NCBI GenBank assembly: GCA_017651645.1
Contig: JAGCCO010000002.1
Coordinates: 40,880-104,879 of the forward strand
Direction of reading: 5' to 3'
Source: Bacteroidales bacterium
GTDB lineage: Bacteria > Bacteroidota > Bacteroidia > Bacteroidales > F082
DNA length: 64,000 nucleotides
Positions within the stretch are counted from its first letter, which is position 1; each line of letters begins with the position of its first letter. The notes under the pieces are model-generated. The model was not told where the DNA came from and did no database searches. It worked only from the letters and a program-made list of their open reading frames with translations. Below are positions 1 through 10,400 of the stretch, piece after piece. The position numbers and the translations under genes were made by a program.

Positions 1-381
1 AAGGAAAACTACGAGCGTTTCAAACAGCGCAGAGAAGGAATTCATAAAATAAAGAAATCCGGTTTCAAATATGAGATTCGTTTTATTGAGAATGAACGTT
101 GTACCGAAATCTTTTTCTTATTCTATTTTGCCTATACATCGCATTGTTTCCAAAATCAACCTGAGTTGCTTGATGAGTTGAATAAACACTGTGAATACGA
201 GAAGACAGAGAAGTTTTTCCAGAAGCACCCGCTTCATCAATATTTCGAAGGCGCAGGAGGTGATTTTATGCAGGCTTTACGCAATGCAGCCCAATCCATG
301 AAGGAAAAAGCGGAAACGGATAGGGATCACACTTATTCTCAAATGGCTGAGTTGTTTGAGGCATTGGGGATAAATAGTTGA
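1..381 (+). CDS. 3' part of an unrecognised gene, cut by the window edge
   Basis: The frame is open from base 1 to the stop at 379-381, giving 126 codons without a start, so the gene begins upstream of the window. The visible part is lysine- and glutamate-rich with one aromatic hydrophobic stretch (EIFFLFYFAY) and a helical C-terminus. I do not recognise a family. Its composition is AT-rich like the DUF4365 gene that follows 136 bases later on the same strand, so it may belong to the same acquired block. No function is assigned. Confidence 0.6.
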   Translation, partial: KENYERFKQRREGIHKIKKSGFKYEIRFIENERCTEIFFLFYFAYTSHCFQNQPELLDELNKHCEYEKTEKFFQKHPLHQYFEGAGGDFMQALRNAAQSMKEKAETDRDHTYSQMAELFEALGINS

Positions 382-517
382 ATAATATGTACATACAAAG
401 TATTAAACCACCAACCAAAAGAATGAAAGCAAATAGTTCGTTGAGATATTTGTCTAAAAGTGTTTTTTTGGGGATGCGATGTGTTTAAAAAAGAAGATAT
501 GATTGGATGAATTGGTT

Positions 518-2317
518 ATGGCAAGGATGAGCAAAAAGAAAGTTGAAGCAGCCGCCAGAAGTGCAGTTGAAGATTGTTTCCAAGATTGTGATAAGATATA
601 TGTAGATGTAGCTACCAATGACAAGACTATTGCATGGGATGGATTTATATATCTTTATGACGATGCGGGGCAGAAGAAGGAGTCTTTGTATGGAAAAATA
701 CCTGTCCAGGTTAAAGGTGTAAGTTCTTCTGACAAGCATTCTGATAAAATATCCTATTCTATTCAAAGAGCCGATTTACGAGCATATAAAGACGAAGGCA
801 TAGCCTTTTTTGTTGTTTATATCAATGCTACAAATCATGCTAGGACTGTTTATTATACTCTCCTTGCTCCAATTGAAGTTAGGCAGTTGCTGGAGCAATG
901 TGGCGAGAATAAGAGCAAATCCGTTATTTTTGAAAAAACGAGTTGCTTAGATTCTGAGGCTTTAGAATCTTCATTTAGATTATTTTATGACGATTGCAAG
1001 AGACAGAAAAGTGTGGTGGATTCTCCCGTTCTTACTTTTGAGGACTTGAAAAATTTAGGGAATACGGAATTGACGGTGTTTGGATATACAAATAAGCCAG
1101 AGCCCATTCCTCGATTGTTGGCAAAGAATGATTTTTTCATTTATGCTAATGTCGGAAAAGGACAAGTGAAAAGCCTATATCCTGTTGGCACGGGTAAATG
1201 CTCAATTATCGTTTCTGGAGTTTACAATAATCCTGTGACAGTGGGAGGAAGGGTCTTTTACGATCGCTATTCAATTACAAACAATAGGGATTGTGATATT
1301 GTTACTGTTGGTAGAAGTCTAACAATGACAATTCCGAAAGACGAATCGGGCATCATTAATGTAAGAATTGATTATAAAGGCACAGAATGTTTCTTGTCTG
1401 AAACCATTCATGAGTTGGAGTTTTTGTTGGCATTGGCAAATGAAAAACAACTTCAAATAGCTGGTTGCGATTATGATATGAAACAGGCCGACAATCAAGC
1501 AGCTTTGGCGCTGGCAGGACTTATGGATTTACACAATCCCTATGAGAGATTGGTTAAACTGAAAAAAGCCTTGGATGTACTGCATGTCAAGGAGGATCTT
1601 GATTTGAGATTGTTGAAAAAGAAAGATGAACGGTTAATTGATATCCTCATTCAAGCTTTTGTTGAGAAAAAGGAAGTGGTTGAAAACAAACCTGTTGGAA
1701 TGTTTGTTGAGATACCGATTTGTAATATTTGTGTTTTTGTGTTTGCTATTAAAACTGGAGATAACACATATAGGTTGGAGGACGTTTTTAATCCTCCTTT
1801 CCAATTGCAAGGCTCATTAGGTGATGGCGTTTATCCCATAACGCCATATTCCGTTCTTAATAAGGAAAGGATTTTGAAGTATTCTAATATTGGTTTTGAA
1901 CAAATGCTCCCTTCATTTAAAGCAAATCTAAGTGAAAATCCTAATTGCTTGCAATTGGCGAGCAGTTTGGGCTTGTCCCTTTTATCAGCGTATGATGAAC
2001 AAAAGGTCAAGCAGGAAAGACTGATACATACAGCGTTAGAATTGTTTGAATGGATGCTTGAGGAAGAGACCGATGAACAACTCAAATTAAAGCATAAACT
2101 AAACCTTCTGCAAGTCAAAAAACGACTGTCGCTATTAAGTGATGATGATAAAGAAGCCTTGTATAATGCCATTGAAAGTTCATCTTCTGATGAGATAAAG
2201 TTTGCAGCGTATCTGCTTCTTGATGATAATGCCTTTGCGATGAGAAGTTTTAATAGATTAGATGCAGAGGTTCAAGATTTTTACCGAACTTTGCCAATAT
2301 TTCATTTCGTAAAATAA
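518..2317 (+). CDS. DUF4365-type nuclease-like protein, first gene of the type III R-M island
   Basis: The N-terminal ~150 residues match the DUF4365 pattern: an acidic position in WDGFIYLY, a beta strand ending in VQVKG, then a strand like AFFVVYI. This is the layout of a PD-(D/E)xK-fold nuclease with Q-x-K as the last catalytic motif; catalysis is inferred from the family. The remaining ~440 residues are mostly helical and unrecognised. A TTG at 503 is possible, but the ATG codons at 518 or 527 are likelier starts. The gene ends 11 bases before mod and is AT-rich, so it is probably co-transcribed with the R-M genes and may supply an accessory nuclease or sensing function. That role is inference from position. 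Confidence 0.65.
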   Translation: MARMSKKKVEAAARSAVEDCFQDCDKIYVDVATNDKTIAWDGFIYLYDDAGQKKESLYGKIPVQVKGVSSSDKHSDKISYSIQRADLRAYKDEGIAFFVVYINATNHARTVYYTLLAPIEVRQLLEQCGENKSKSVIFEKTSCLDSEALESSFRLFYDDCKRQKSVVDSPVLTFEDLKNLGNTELTVFGYTNKPEPIPRLLAKNDFFIYANVGKGQVKSLYPVGTGKCSIIVSGVYNNPVTVGGRVFYDRYSITNNRDCDIVTVGRSLTMTIPKDESGIINVRIDYKGTECFLSETIHELEFLLALANEKQLQIAGCDYDMKQADNQAALALAGLMDLHNPYERLVKLKKALDVLHVKEDLDLRLLKKKDERLIDILIQAFVEKKEVVENKPVGMFVEIPICNICVFVFAIKTGDNTYRLEDVFNPPFQLQGSLGDGVYPITPYSVLNKERILKYSNIGFEQMLPSFKANLSENPNCLQLASSLGLSLLSAYDEQKVKQERLIHTALELFEWMLEEETDEQLKLKHKLNLLQVKKRLSLLSDDDKEALYNAIESSSSDEIKFAAYLLLDDNAFAMRSFNRLDAEVQDFYRTLPIFHFVK

Positions 2318-2328
2318 CACACATAAAT

Positions 2329-4359
2329 ATGGACAAACTCACCATGCAAACCACCAACCAGGTGGACGAAAACATAAAGAAGATTGCCGAACTCTTCCCC
2401 AACTGCCTCACCGAGCGCCTCGACGAGAACGGGAAGCCGGAAGCGGCCATCGACTTCGACCAGCTCCGGCAGGAACTCTCGAAGGACATTGTGGAAGGCC
2501 CCGAGGAACGCTACCAGTTCACCTGGCCCGACAAGCGCAACGCCATCCGCCTGGCCAACGCGCCCACCACCGACACGCTGCGCCCCTGCCGCGAGGAGAG
2601 CGTCGATTTCGACAACACGCAGAACCTCTACATTGAGGGCGACAACCTCGAAGTACTGAAGTTGCTCCGCGAGAACTATCTCGGCAAGGTGAAGATGATT
2701 TACATTGACCCGCCTTACAACACAGGCAACGACTTCGTGTATAACGACGACTTTGCCCAGACCGCCGGCGACTATGTCCACAACAGCGGGCAGGAGGACG
2801 AGGAGGGCAACCGCCTCGTGGCCAACACCGAAAGCAACGGCCGCTTCCACACCGACTGGCTCAATATGATTTATCCTCGCCTGAAAGTGGCCAAGGATTT
2901 GCTGAGCGAGGATGGAGTGATTTTTATTTCGATTGATGAGAATGAGGTTGATAATTTGAAAAAAGTAGCATCGGAAGTATTTGGTGCCTCAAATTATGCG
3001 GGTGAAATTATTTGGAAAAACAGTAGTAAGAATGACCAGGCATATATTTCAATTCAACATGAGTATATCGTTTGCTATGTAAAAAATAAAAAAGTCAATT
3101 TGGGAGAATGGGTTGAGGAAAAAGAGGGTCTTGATGAAATATTCAAAGCATTTGATGGTTTTAGAAAAAAGTATGGTACGGACTGGGAAGCTATTCACAA
3201 AGCTGCTTTAGAATGGTATAAACAATTCAAAGAGTCGAATCCAATTTATGATAGTAAACATTATTCATGGATGGATGAGAGAGGAATATATTTTCCGGCC
3301 GATATTTCTGGCCCAAATTATGGGCAATATCGATACGATGTAGTTCATCCTGTTACGGGCAAGGTCGTCAAAGAGCCTGCAAGTGGTTGGCGTTATCCGA
3401 AAGAAACCATGCAAGAAAGAATCAAACAGGGACTCGTTCATTTTGGCAAAGATGAAACTACTATACCTAACAACAAAACGTATCTTACCGATACAATGAC
3501 ACAAAGCCTCACAAGTATCAAGTATAAAGATGGTCGCGTTGCTTCAAAACACCTTACTTCAGTTATGGGCGCTAATGTTTTTAATAATCCCAAAGATATT
3601 TCTGTTTTAGAGTTGCTAATGCGAGCCATCAAACTTAAAAATGATGACATAGTCTTGGATTTCTTTTCTGGTTCAGGTTCGACAGGCGAGGCAGTCATTG
3701 ATTTGGCGTTGCGCGGTAATATAAGAGCCAAATTCATATTGGTTCAGATACAAGAGGATTTGGATAAAGCATTAGCAAAAGCAACGGGTGGCTCAAAAGC
3801 GATATTGAAAAATGCAATCGCATTATGTGATGAGCTCGGCGCGCCTCATATACTTCCTGAATTGGCTAAAGAACGCTTGCGTCGTGCAGGCAAGAAAATC
3901 GTTGAAGAGCATAAAGCCAAGCAAGCCGATTTGTTCAGCGGTGAGAAGAAATCGTTGGACATCGGTTTCCGCGTGTTGAAGCTCGACAGCTCCAACATGC
4001 AGGATGTGTATTACTCGCCCGAGCAGTTCAACGAGAACCTACTCTTCGAGGACAACATCAAGCACGACCGCACCGACGAGGATCTGCTCTTCCAGGCCAT
4101 GATAGAGCTGGGCATCGAGCTATCGGCCAAGATAGAGCAACGCGAAATCGCTGGCAAGACCGTCTGGAGTGTGGCCGACAACTACCTCATGGCCTGCTTC
4201 GACAAGGACGTGAACGAGACCGCCATCACCGAAATCGCCCGCCAGCATCCCTACTACTTCGTCCTCCGCGACAGCAGCCTCGCCACGGACAATGTAGCGG
4301 ACAACTTTGAGCAGATTTGGGAGGAGTATTCGAAAGAAACGGTTAGGAGGATTATTTAA
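2329..4359 (+). CDS. mod: Type III restriction-modification DNA methyltransferase (Mod)
   Basis: Mod transfers a methyl group from S-adenosylmethionine to adenine N6 and sets the specificity of the type III complex. Motif IV is IYIDPPYNTG (D127-PPY) and motif I lies later as DFFSGSGSTGEA (about 444-455). The order DPPY before FxGxG is that of beta-class enzymes such as EcoP15I Mod. The length of 676 residues is normal. Roughly 2329-2880 and 3950-4359 are GC-rich (a sampled 60-base line near 60 percent GC), while the middle, which holds the target recognition region, is near one third GC. This suggests replacement of the recognition domain by recombination. res lies about 3 kb downstream, not directly adjacent. 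Confidence 0.95.
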   Translation: MDKLTMQTTNQVDENIKKIAELFPNCLTERLDENGKPEAAIDFDQLRQELSKDIVEGPEERYQFTWPDKRNAIRLANAPTTDTLRPCREESVDFDNTQNLYIEGDNLEVLKLLRENYLGKVKMIYIDPPYNTGNDFVYNDDFAQTAGDYVHNSGQEDEEGNRLVANTESNGRFHTDWLNMIYPRLKVAKDLLSEDGVIFISIDENEVDNLKKVASEVFGASNYAGEIIWKNSSKNDQAYISIQHEYIVCYVKNKKVNLGEWVEEKEGLDEIFKAFDGFRKKYGTDWEAIHKAALEWYKQFKESNPIYDSKHYSWMDERGIYFPADISGPNYGQYRYDVVHPVTGKVVKEPASGWRYPKETMQERIKQGLVHFGKDETTIPNNKTYLTDTMTQSLTSIKYKDGRVASKHLTSVMGANVFNNPKDISVLELLMRAIKLKNDDIVLDFFSGSGSTGEAVIDLALRGNIRAKFILVQIQEDLDKALAKATGGSKAILKNAIALCDELGAPHILPELAKERLRRAGKKIVEEHKAKQADLFSGEKKSLDIGFRVLKLDSSNMQDVYYSPEQFNENLLFEDNIKHDRTDEDLLFQAMIELGIELSAKIEQREIAGKTVWSVADNYLMACFDKDVNETAITEIARQHPYYFVLRDSSLATDNVADNFEQIWEEYSKETVRRII

Positions 4360-4365
4360 CGAGTT

Positions 4366-5412
4366 ATGAAATTCAATAGCATTGCAGATTTACAATCGTT
4401 GATTGACAACGAAATTGAAGAGTCCACAGAATTGGAATACAAAAGTTCTTTTGGCATTGACAAAGAGAACAAGAAGTGGAAAATAGAATTGGCGAAGGAT
4501 GTTAGTGCTATGGCCAATGCAAATGGAGGAACGATAGTGTATGGAATAAGGCAAAAGGAAGGAGGAATAGGGCATGCCATAGCTAGTGAATTGTTGCCAA
4601 TTCCGTTTACTGAAATGTCTAAAGATAAGCTGTCGCAATTATTGTCATCAAACATTCAACCTGTAATTGATAATGTTGAAATCACTGTAATTCCAAAAGA
4701 TAAAGATAGCGGTTTCTTCGTAGTGGATGTTCCTCAAAGCAACACGGCCCATCAAAATAGACTAACCCATTTGTACTATAAGCGTAGAAATGCCACTATT
4801 GAGATGATGGAGGATTATGAGATTCGAGATGTGATGAATAGAAGCAAGCATCCTATTATTGAACTTGAATTTGAGTTGCATAAGACAATAACTGAAATAA
4901 CGGAAAAACCTAGGCGTAATATTCTTAATGAACCATTATCTGAAGACAAACATTACACAGAGACCAAATGTGTATTAAAGTATCGACTGGTGAACAAAGG
5001 TAAAATGTATGCCCACTATATCAATTATTTTATATATTTTCCTTTGGAATTACTGCATGATAATGAGAAAGACTACGTTAATATTGATAGTACGAATAAA
5101 CTTTTTAATGTTTTCGGGAATAATACAGTTAGAGATTTAACAGCAGTTAAAGGTTTGAGCCATGAATACGGGCCTTCTAGATATGATCCCATATTGCCTG
5201 GTTTAAAAGGAAGGCAAAAAAGTGTTGAATTGAATTGGAATGGTGTTGATGACATCCTTTTGTTGCCACCGTTTGTCTATTGTGTTATGGCTGACAATGC
5301 CCCAGAACGTAAAAGAGTAGTTGAGTGGAAAGATATTAAGCTTTTTGAAGAAACAAAGTCTGTTACAAGAGATCCCTATAACATCCAGTTTAATCCAATA
5401 TTATTTAAATGA
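4366..5412 (+). CDS. AlbA_2 (Schlafen-type) DNA-binding domain protein inside the R-M operon
   Basis: Residues ~14-130 carry the AlbA_2 signature: E-x-x-x-LEYKSSFG, then KDVSAMANANGGTIVYGI, followed by a strand-rich segment. Family members bind nucleic acid, and many sit in defence or regulatory loci. The C-terminal ~200 residues are unrecognised and contain several beta strands. The gene starts 6 bases after mod, and its stop overlaps the next start by four bases (ATGA), so translation is probably coupled to the TPR gene. It is AT-rich, unlike the ends of mod and most of res. A role as regulator or extra effector of the type III system is inferred from position only. Confidence 0.75.
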   Translation: MKFNSIADLQSLIDNEIEESTELEYKSSFGIDKENKKWKIELAKDVSAMANANGGTIVYGIRQKEGGIGHAIASELLPIPFTEMSKDKLSQLLSSNIQPVIDNVEITVIPKDKDSGFFVVDVPQSNTAHQNRLTHLYYKRRNATIEMMEDYEIRDVMNRSKHPIIELEFELHKTITEITEKPRRNILNEPLSEDKHYTETKCVLKYRLVNKGKMYAHYINYFIYFPLELLHDNEKDYVNIDSTNKLFNVFGNNTVRDLTAVKGLSHEYGPSRYDPILPGLKGRQKSVELNWNGVDDILLLPPFVYCVMADNAPERKRVVEWKDIKLFEETKSVTRDPYNIQFNPILFK

Positions 5413-7433
5413 AATTCAAAACACGACGTATGAAACATAGATCCATTCTAATTGTTGTTTTTTTGCTGTTGTGCATAAGTGTATTTGGACAGCAAAAGAA
5501 AACTGTGCCTATGTCGGTGCAGCCTCAAAAGACAGAAGTTCAAATTTTGGAGGAAACTGTTTTGCAACTGCAAGCAGAGAATCAGGCTATGCAGAAACAG
5601 TTGGAGAGGATGGAGAAGGAAGTTGAGTTTTATCGAGGAGATGTTAGAAATAAAGTTTCAGAGTTAGATGAAGACCAGAGTCGTTGGCTTACTATTTTGA
5701 CTATTATTATAGGGTTGATAGGAGTTGTCTTTGGTATTGGCGTACCATTATATATTAATAATGACAATAGAAAACGTATGGAAAACAGGTTCTCCGAGAT
5801 GAAGGACGACTTAAAAGATCTGGTAAATGTTGCAACAGAGCAAGCTGGGAATGCGACGACTCAGGCAAATAATGCAAAAGAAGCATTGATTCAAATTCAA
5901 CCTCAAATCAAGTTCGCTACGGAACAAGTTTCAACTGCTACAGAGCAAGTTAGAACAGCCACAATACAAGCTTTAAAAGCAGAAGAGGCTTCGAATATGA
6001 TGCAAATACAAGTGAAGACAATTACAGAGCAAGTCGCATCTGCGACAGTACAAGCAATGGTTGCTGCCGAACAAGCGAAGCAGGCAAAACAATCTTTAGC
6101 TGAAATTGAAGATTTAAAAAAGCATGTTGATGAATTAGAAAAGAAAATAAATGAAGATGCCCTTGCAGCCGAAAAAGCTGCTAAAGAAGCTCAAGCTAGC
6201 CAGTTGTTTACACAAGCAATGTCTGAAAAAGACCGGCAAAAAGCTATTGAATTATATACCCAAGCGATAGATTTTAAACCAGATTTTTCATGGGCATATA
6301 ATAATCGAGGAATTTTAAGGAAGGATTTTGGAGACAAAGAAGGCGCGATGAAAGACTATGAAAAGGCAATAGGGCTTGACCCGAATAATGCAGCGGCATA
6401 TAATAACCGGGGAAATTTAAAGGATGATAAGGGAGACAAGGAAGAGGCGATGAAAGACTATGACAAGGCAATAGAGTTGGATCCAAATTATGCAGTGGCA
6501 TATAACAACCGAGGGAATCTAAGGTATAACAAAGGAGACAAGGAAGGTGCGATGAAAGACTATGACAAGGCAATAGAGCTTGACCCCAATAGTGCAGTGG
6601 CATATAACAACCGAGGAAGTCTAAGGAAAGATTCGGGAGATGAGGAAGGCGCGATGAAAGACTATGACAAGGCAATAGAGTTTGTCCCCAATTATGCAGC
6701 GGCATATTTCAACCGAGGAATTCTAAGGGATGACAATGGAGACAAGGAAGGTGCGATGAAAGACTATGACAAGGCAATAGACCTTGACCCCAATTATGCA
6801 GCGGCATATAACAACCGAGGAAATCTTAAGAAGAATAAGGGAAACAAAGAAGGCGCGATGAAAGACTATGACAAGGCAATAGAGCATGACCCCAATTATG
6901 CAGTGGCATATTTCAACCGAGGAATTCTAAGGGATGACAATGGAGACAAGGAAGGTGCGATGAAAGACTATGACAAGGCAATAGAACTTGACCCCAATTA
7001 TGCAGTGGCATATTTCAACCGAGGCATTCTAAGGGATGACAAGGAAGGTGCGATGAAAGACTATGACAAGGCTATCGAACTTGACCCAAGTTATGCAGTC
7101 GCATATAACAATCGAGCTGATTTATGGGTGATCATGGGTGAACTGGATAAAGCTTTAGATGATATTAATAATGCGATAAAATTGGATAACACATACCATG
7201 TGTCGTATGTAACCAGGGGAGAAGTATATTTGGCTATGAATCTCCCTGAAAAGGCTATTCCTGAATTCGACCATGCTTTGTCAATAGACGATGGTATTAA
7301 ACAAGCCTACGATAACCGCGCAAAATGTTATAGAAAACTTGCAGAATCAGAAAAAGATCCATCAAAGAAAGCCGATTATATTGCAAAAGCTGAAGCCGAT
7401 GAAAAGAAAGCGGAATCATTGAAGAAAGATTAG
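5409..7433 (+). CDS. Membrane-anchored coiled-coil/TPR-repeat protein inside the R-M operon
   Basis: The order of parts is: a signal-peptide-like hydrophobic segment (VVFLLLCISVFG, ending near residue 27), a coiled coil (about 42-90), a transmembrane helix (about 93-115), a long Ala/Gln/Glu-rich coiled coil (about 125-260), then about ten tetratricopeptide repeats of 34 residues. The central repeats are nearly identical and one is three residues short. The start at 5409 overlaps the AlbA_2 stop; an ATG at 5430 (MKHRS) also fits and gives a cleaner signal peptide. TPRs mediate protein contacts. Its place between mod and res suggests a scaffold or envelope-facing partner, which is inference. 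No catalytic motif was seen. Confidence 0.75.
   Translation: MKFKTRRMKHRSILIVVFLLLCISVFGQQKKTVPMSVQPQKTEVQILEETVLQLQAENQAMQKQLERMEKEVEFYRGDVRNKVSELDEDQSRWLTILTIIIGLIGVVFGIGVPLYINNDNRKRMENRFSEMKDDLKDLVNVATEQAGNATTQANNAKEALIQIQPQIKFATEQVSTATEQVRTATIQALKAEEASNMMQIQVKTITEQVASATVQAMVAAEQAKQAKQSLAEIEDLKKHVDELEKKINEDALAAEKAAKEAQASQLFTQAMSEKDRQKAIELYTQAIDFKPDFSWAYNNRGILRKDFGDKEGAMKDYEKAIGLDPNNAAAYNNRGNLKDDKGDKEEAMKDYDKAIELDPNYAVAYNNRGNLRYNKGDKEGAMKDYDKAIELDPNSAVAYNNRGSLRKDSGDEEGAMKDYDKAIEFVPNYAAAYFNRGILRDDNGDKEGAMKDYDKAIDLDPNYAAAYNNRGNLKKNKGNKEGAMKDYDKAIEHDPNYAVAYFNRGILRDDNGDKEGAMKDYDKAIELDPNYAVAYFNRGILRDDKEGAMKDYDKAIELDPSYAVAYNNRADLWVIMGELDKALDDINNAIKLDNTYHVSYVTRGEVYLAMNLPEKAIPEFDHALSIDDGIKQAYDNRAKCYRKLAESEKDPSKKADYIAKAEADEKKAESLKKD
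6274..7110 (+). repeat. Near-identical 102-bp coding repeats of the TPR array
   Basis: The unit contains GCGATGAAAGACTATGACAA and recurs about every 102 bases, eight to nine times with few differences. One unit near 7030-7060 lacks nine bases (three codons). Such sequence identity within a gene favours copy-number change by slippage or recombination. Confidence 0.85.
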
Positions 7434-7438
7434 GAACA

Positions 7439-10400
7439 ATGAAATTCAAATTCAAAATACAGCAATACCAGACCGATGCGGTGGAAAGCACGGTGAGTGT
7501 GTTCGCGGGACAACCCTCGAAGACCAACGCACAGTACCGCCGCGACTTGGGCAAGCAGAAGCAACAGTTGAAGGCCGAGTTTGAGGAGGAGTTTGTGGGA
7601 TACCGTAACGCCGATGTGGAACTCAACACCAATCAGCTGTTGGAGAACATCCACCATCAGCAGGTGCAGAACGACATCCCGCTGAGCAAGTCCTTAGCGG
7701 CCACCAACGGCCTCGGTGCTTGCTCCTTGGATGTGGAGATGGAGACGGGCACGGGCAAGACTTACGTCTATATCAAGACCATGTTCGAGATGAACAAGCG
7801 CTTCGGCTGGTCTAAGTTCATCGTGGTGGTGCCCAGCATCGCCATCCGCGAAGGTGTGTACAAGAGCTTCACCATGCTGGAGGAGCATTTCATGGAACTC
7901 TACGGCAAAAAAGCCCGCTATTTCATCTACAACAGCGCCAACCTCACCCAAATCGACTCGTTCAGCAGCGACGCCAGCATCAATGTTATGATTATCAACG
8001 TGCAGGCGTTCAATACCTCGTTTAAGGAAGGCGCAGCCAACAAGGAGGCACGCATCATCTACTCCAAACGCGACGATTTCCAAAGCCGTCGTCCCATCGA
8101 TGTGATTGCTGCCAACCGTCCTATTATCATTATGGACGAGCCGCAGAAGATGGAGGGCGAAGCCACGCAAAAAGCCTTGCGTAACTTCAAGCCGTTATTT
8201 GTGCTCAACTATTCCGCCACCCACAAGACCTCTCACAACTGCATTTATGCCCTTGATGCCTACGATGCCTACAAGCAACGCTTGGTGAAGAAAATCCAGG
8301 TGAAGGGTATCACGGTGCAGAATCTGTTGGGGACACAGAGCTATATCTATTTCGACAGCATCATCCTTTCGAAGAACCATGCGCCCGTAGTCAAGTTGGA
8401 AATCGAGGTGAAAGGTGCTGCTGCCACCCGCCGACAACTCTGTAAGTTCGAACAAGGCGATTCGCTGTTTGCCGTTTCGCAACTTCCTGCCTACAAGGAT
8501 TTTGTCATCACGGAAATCAACCCGCTAACCAACACGGTCTATTTCCAAAACGGCAAGCAACTGCGTCAGGGCGAGGTGATGGGCGATGTCAGCGAAAAAG
8601 CCATTCAACAGATTCAGATTCGGGAAACCATCAAATCCCACTTTGAAAAAGAACGGGCATTATTCAACCAGGGTATCAAGACCCTTTCGCTGTTCTTCAT
8701 CGACGAGGTGGCCAACTACAAGAGCTATGATGCAGATGGAAACGAGGTGCAAGGTCCGCTGTGGAAAATGTTTGAGGATGAATACAATCGCTATCTGAAC
8801 GAGAACCTGACTCTGTTTGAGGACGATTATCAGAAATACCTGCGCCGTTTTACCGCTGCACAAGTACATAACGGCTATTTCTCCATCGACAAGAAAGGCC
8901 ATTCGATTGATAGTGAGGTGAAACGCGGCAAGGATACATCAGATGACATATCGGCTTACGACCTGATTCTGAAGAACAAGGAACGCCTGTTGAGTTTCGA
9001 TGAGCCGACACGATTCATCTTCTCCCATTCTGCCTTGCGCGAAGGTTGGGACAATCCCAATGTGTTCCAAATCTGTACGTTGCGCCATTCTAACTCCAGC
9101 ACCGCCAAACGGCAGGAGGTCGGTCGTGGTTTGCGAATCTGTGTCGATAACGACGGCAACCGCATGGACAAGGAACGTTTGGGTGATGCCGTACACGATA
9201 CCAACAAACTGACCGTCATCGCCAACGAGAACTACAGTTCTTTTGTTGATGCTTTGCAGAAAGAAACCAAAGACACTTTGCGCGAACGTCCGACACAAGC
9301 CACGGTCGATTACTTCAAAGGGGTTACCGTCAAAGTGGGTGAGGAGAAACACACCATTTCGGAGCAAGAGGCTGCCAGTATCGTCAGTTATTTGTACGAC
9401 AACGACTATATCGACGAAAAGGGCAACATTCTGCAAGACTATCATACCGATATGGAGAAGGGTACTTTGGCTCCGATGAGCAAAAAACTGCAACCCATTG
9501 AAGAGCAAGTGCATAAACTCATTCAGAGCATCTTTGACCCTGCCGCTTTGGAAGACATGGTGGAAGATGCCAACGGCAAGGCAGAAGTGGTGAACGAGCG
9601 TTTGAACGACAATGCCGAGAAGAAGGAATTCAAGGCCTTGTGGAACGAAATCAACCACCGCTATGTCTATACGGTGCATTACGATAGTGAGGAACTAATT
9701 CAGAAGGCCATTGCCGCCATCAACAGCGAGTTGAATGTCACGCAGTTGAAGTATGTGGTGACCACAGGTATGCAAGGCGACGACGAGCTGGATTTCACTG
9801 GTGAGCAAAGTACTCGTACAAAAGAGATGCGCGATGTATCAACCAGCAATGTGCCTTACGATTTGGTGGGCGACATCGCCAAAGCAGCCACGATGACCCG
9901 CCGCACGGTCACTCGCATTCTGAAAGGGATGCAACGGTCGAAGCTGTACATGTTCAAGAACAACCCCGAAGAGTTTATTCGCAAGGTAAGCCATATCATT
10001 CGCGAGCAGAAAGCCACGATGATTGTGGAGCACATTAGCTACAATCGCACGGAAAACCAATACGATTCCGACATCTTCACCAAGGAAAAGAGTCGCCAAA
10101 CAGTGGATAAAGCCTACGAAGCCAAGAAGCACATTCTCGATTATGTGTTCCCCGACAGCCAAGGCGAGCGAGACTTTGCCGAAGGCTTGGACAAAGCAGA
10201 AGAAGTATGTGTCTATGCCAAACTGCCGAGGTCCTTCCAAATTCCGACACCTGTTGGCAATTACGCTCCCGACTGGGCCATTGCCTTCAACGACAACATG
10301 GGCGTAAAGCATGTGTTCTTCATCGCCGAAACCAAAGGCTCGATGGATTCCATGCAGTTGAAAGGCGTGGAAAAGGCAAAGATTGATTGTGCCAAAAAGC

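Noticed and set aside
6274..7110. Regular repeats considered as a CRISPR array
   Set aside because: The repeats are in-frame TPR codons with a 102-base period and no unique spacers.
8939..9679. 246-codon minus-strand ORF opposite res
   Set aside because: It overlaps helicase motifs of the intact Res frame and shows no recognisable domain.
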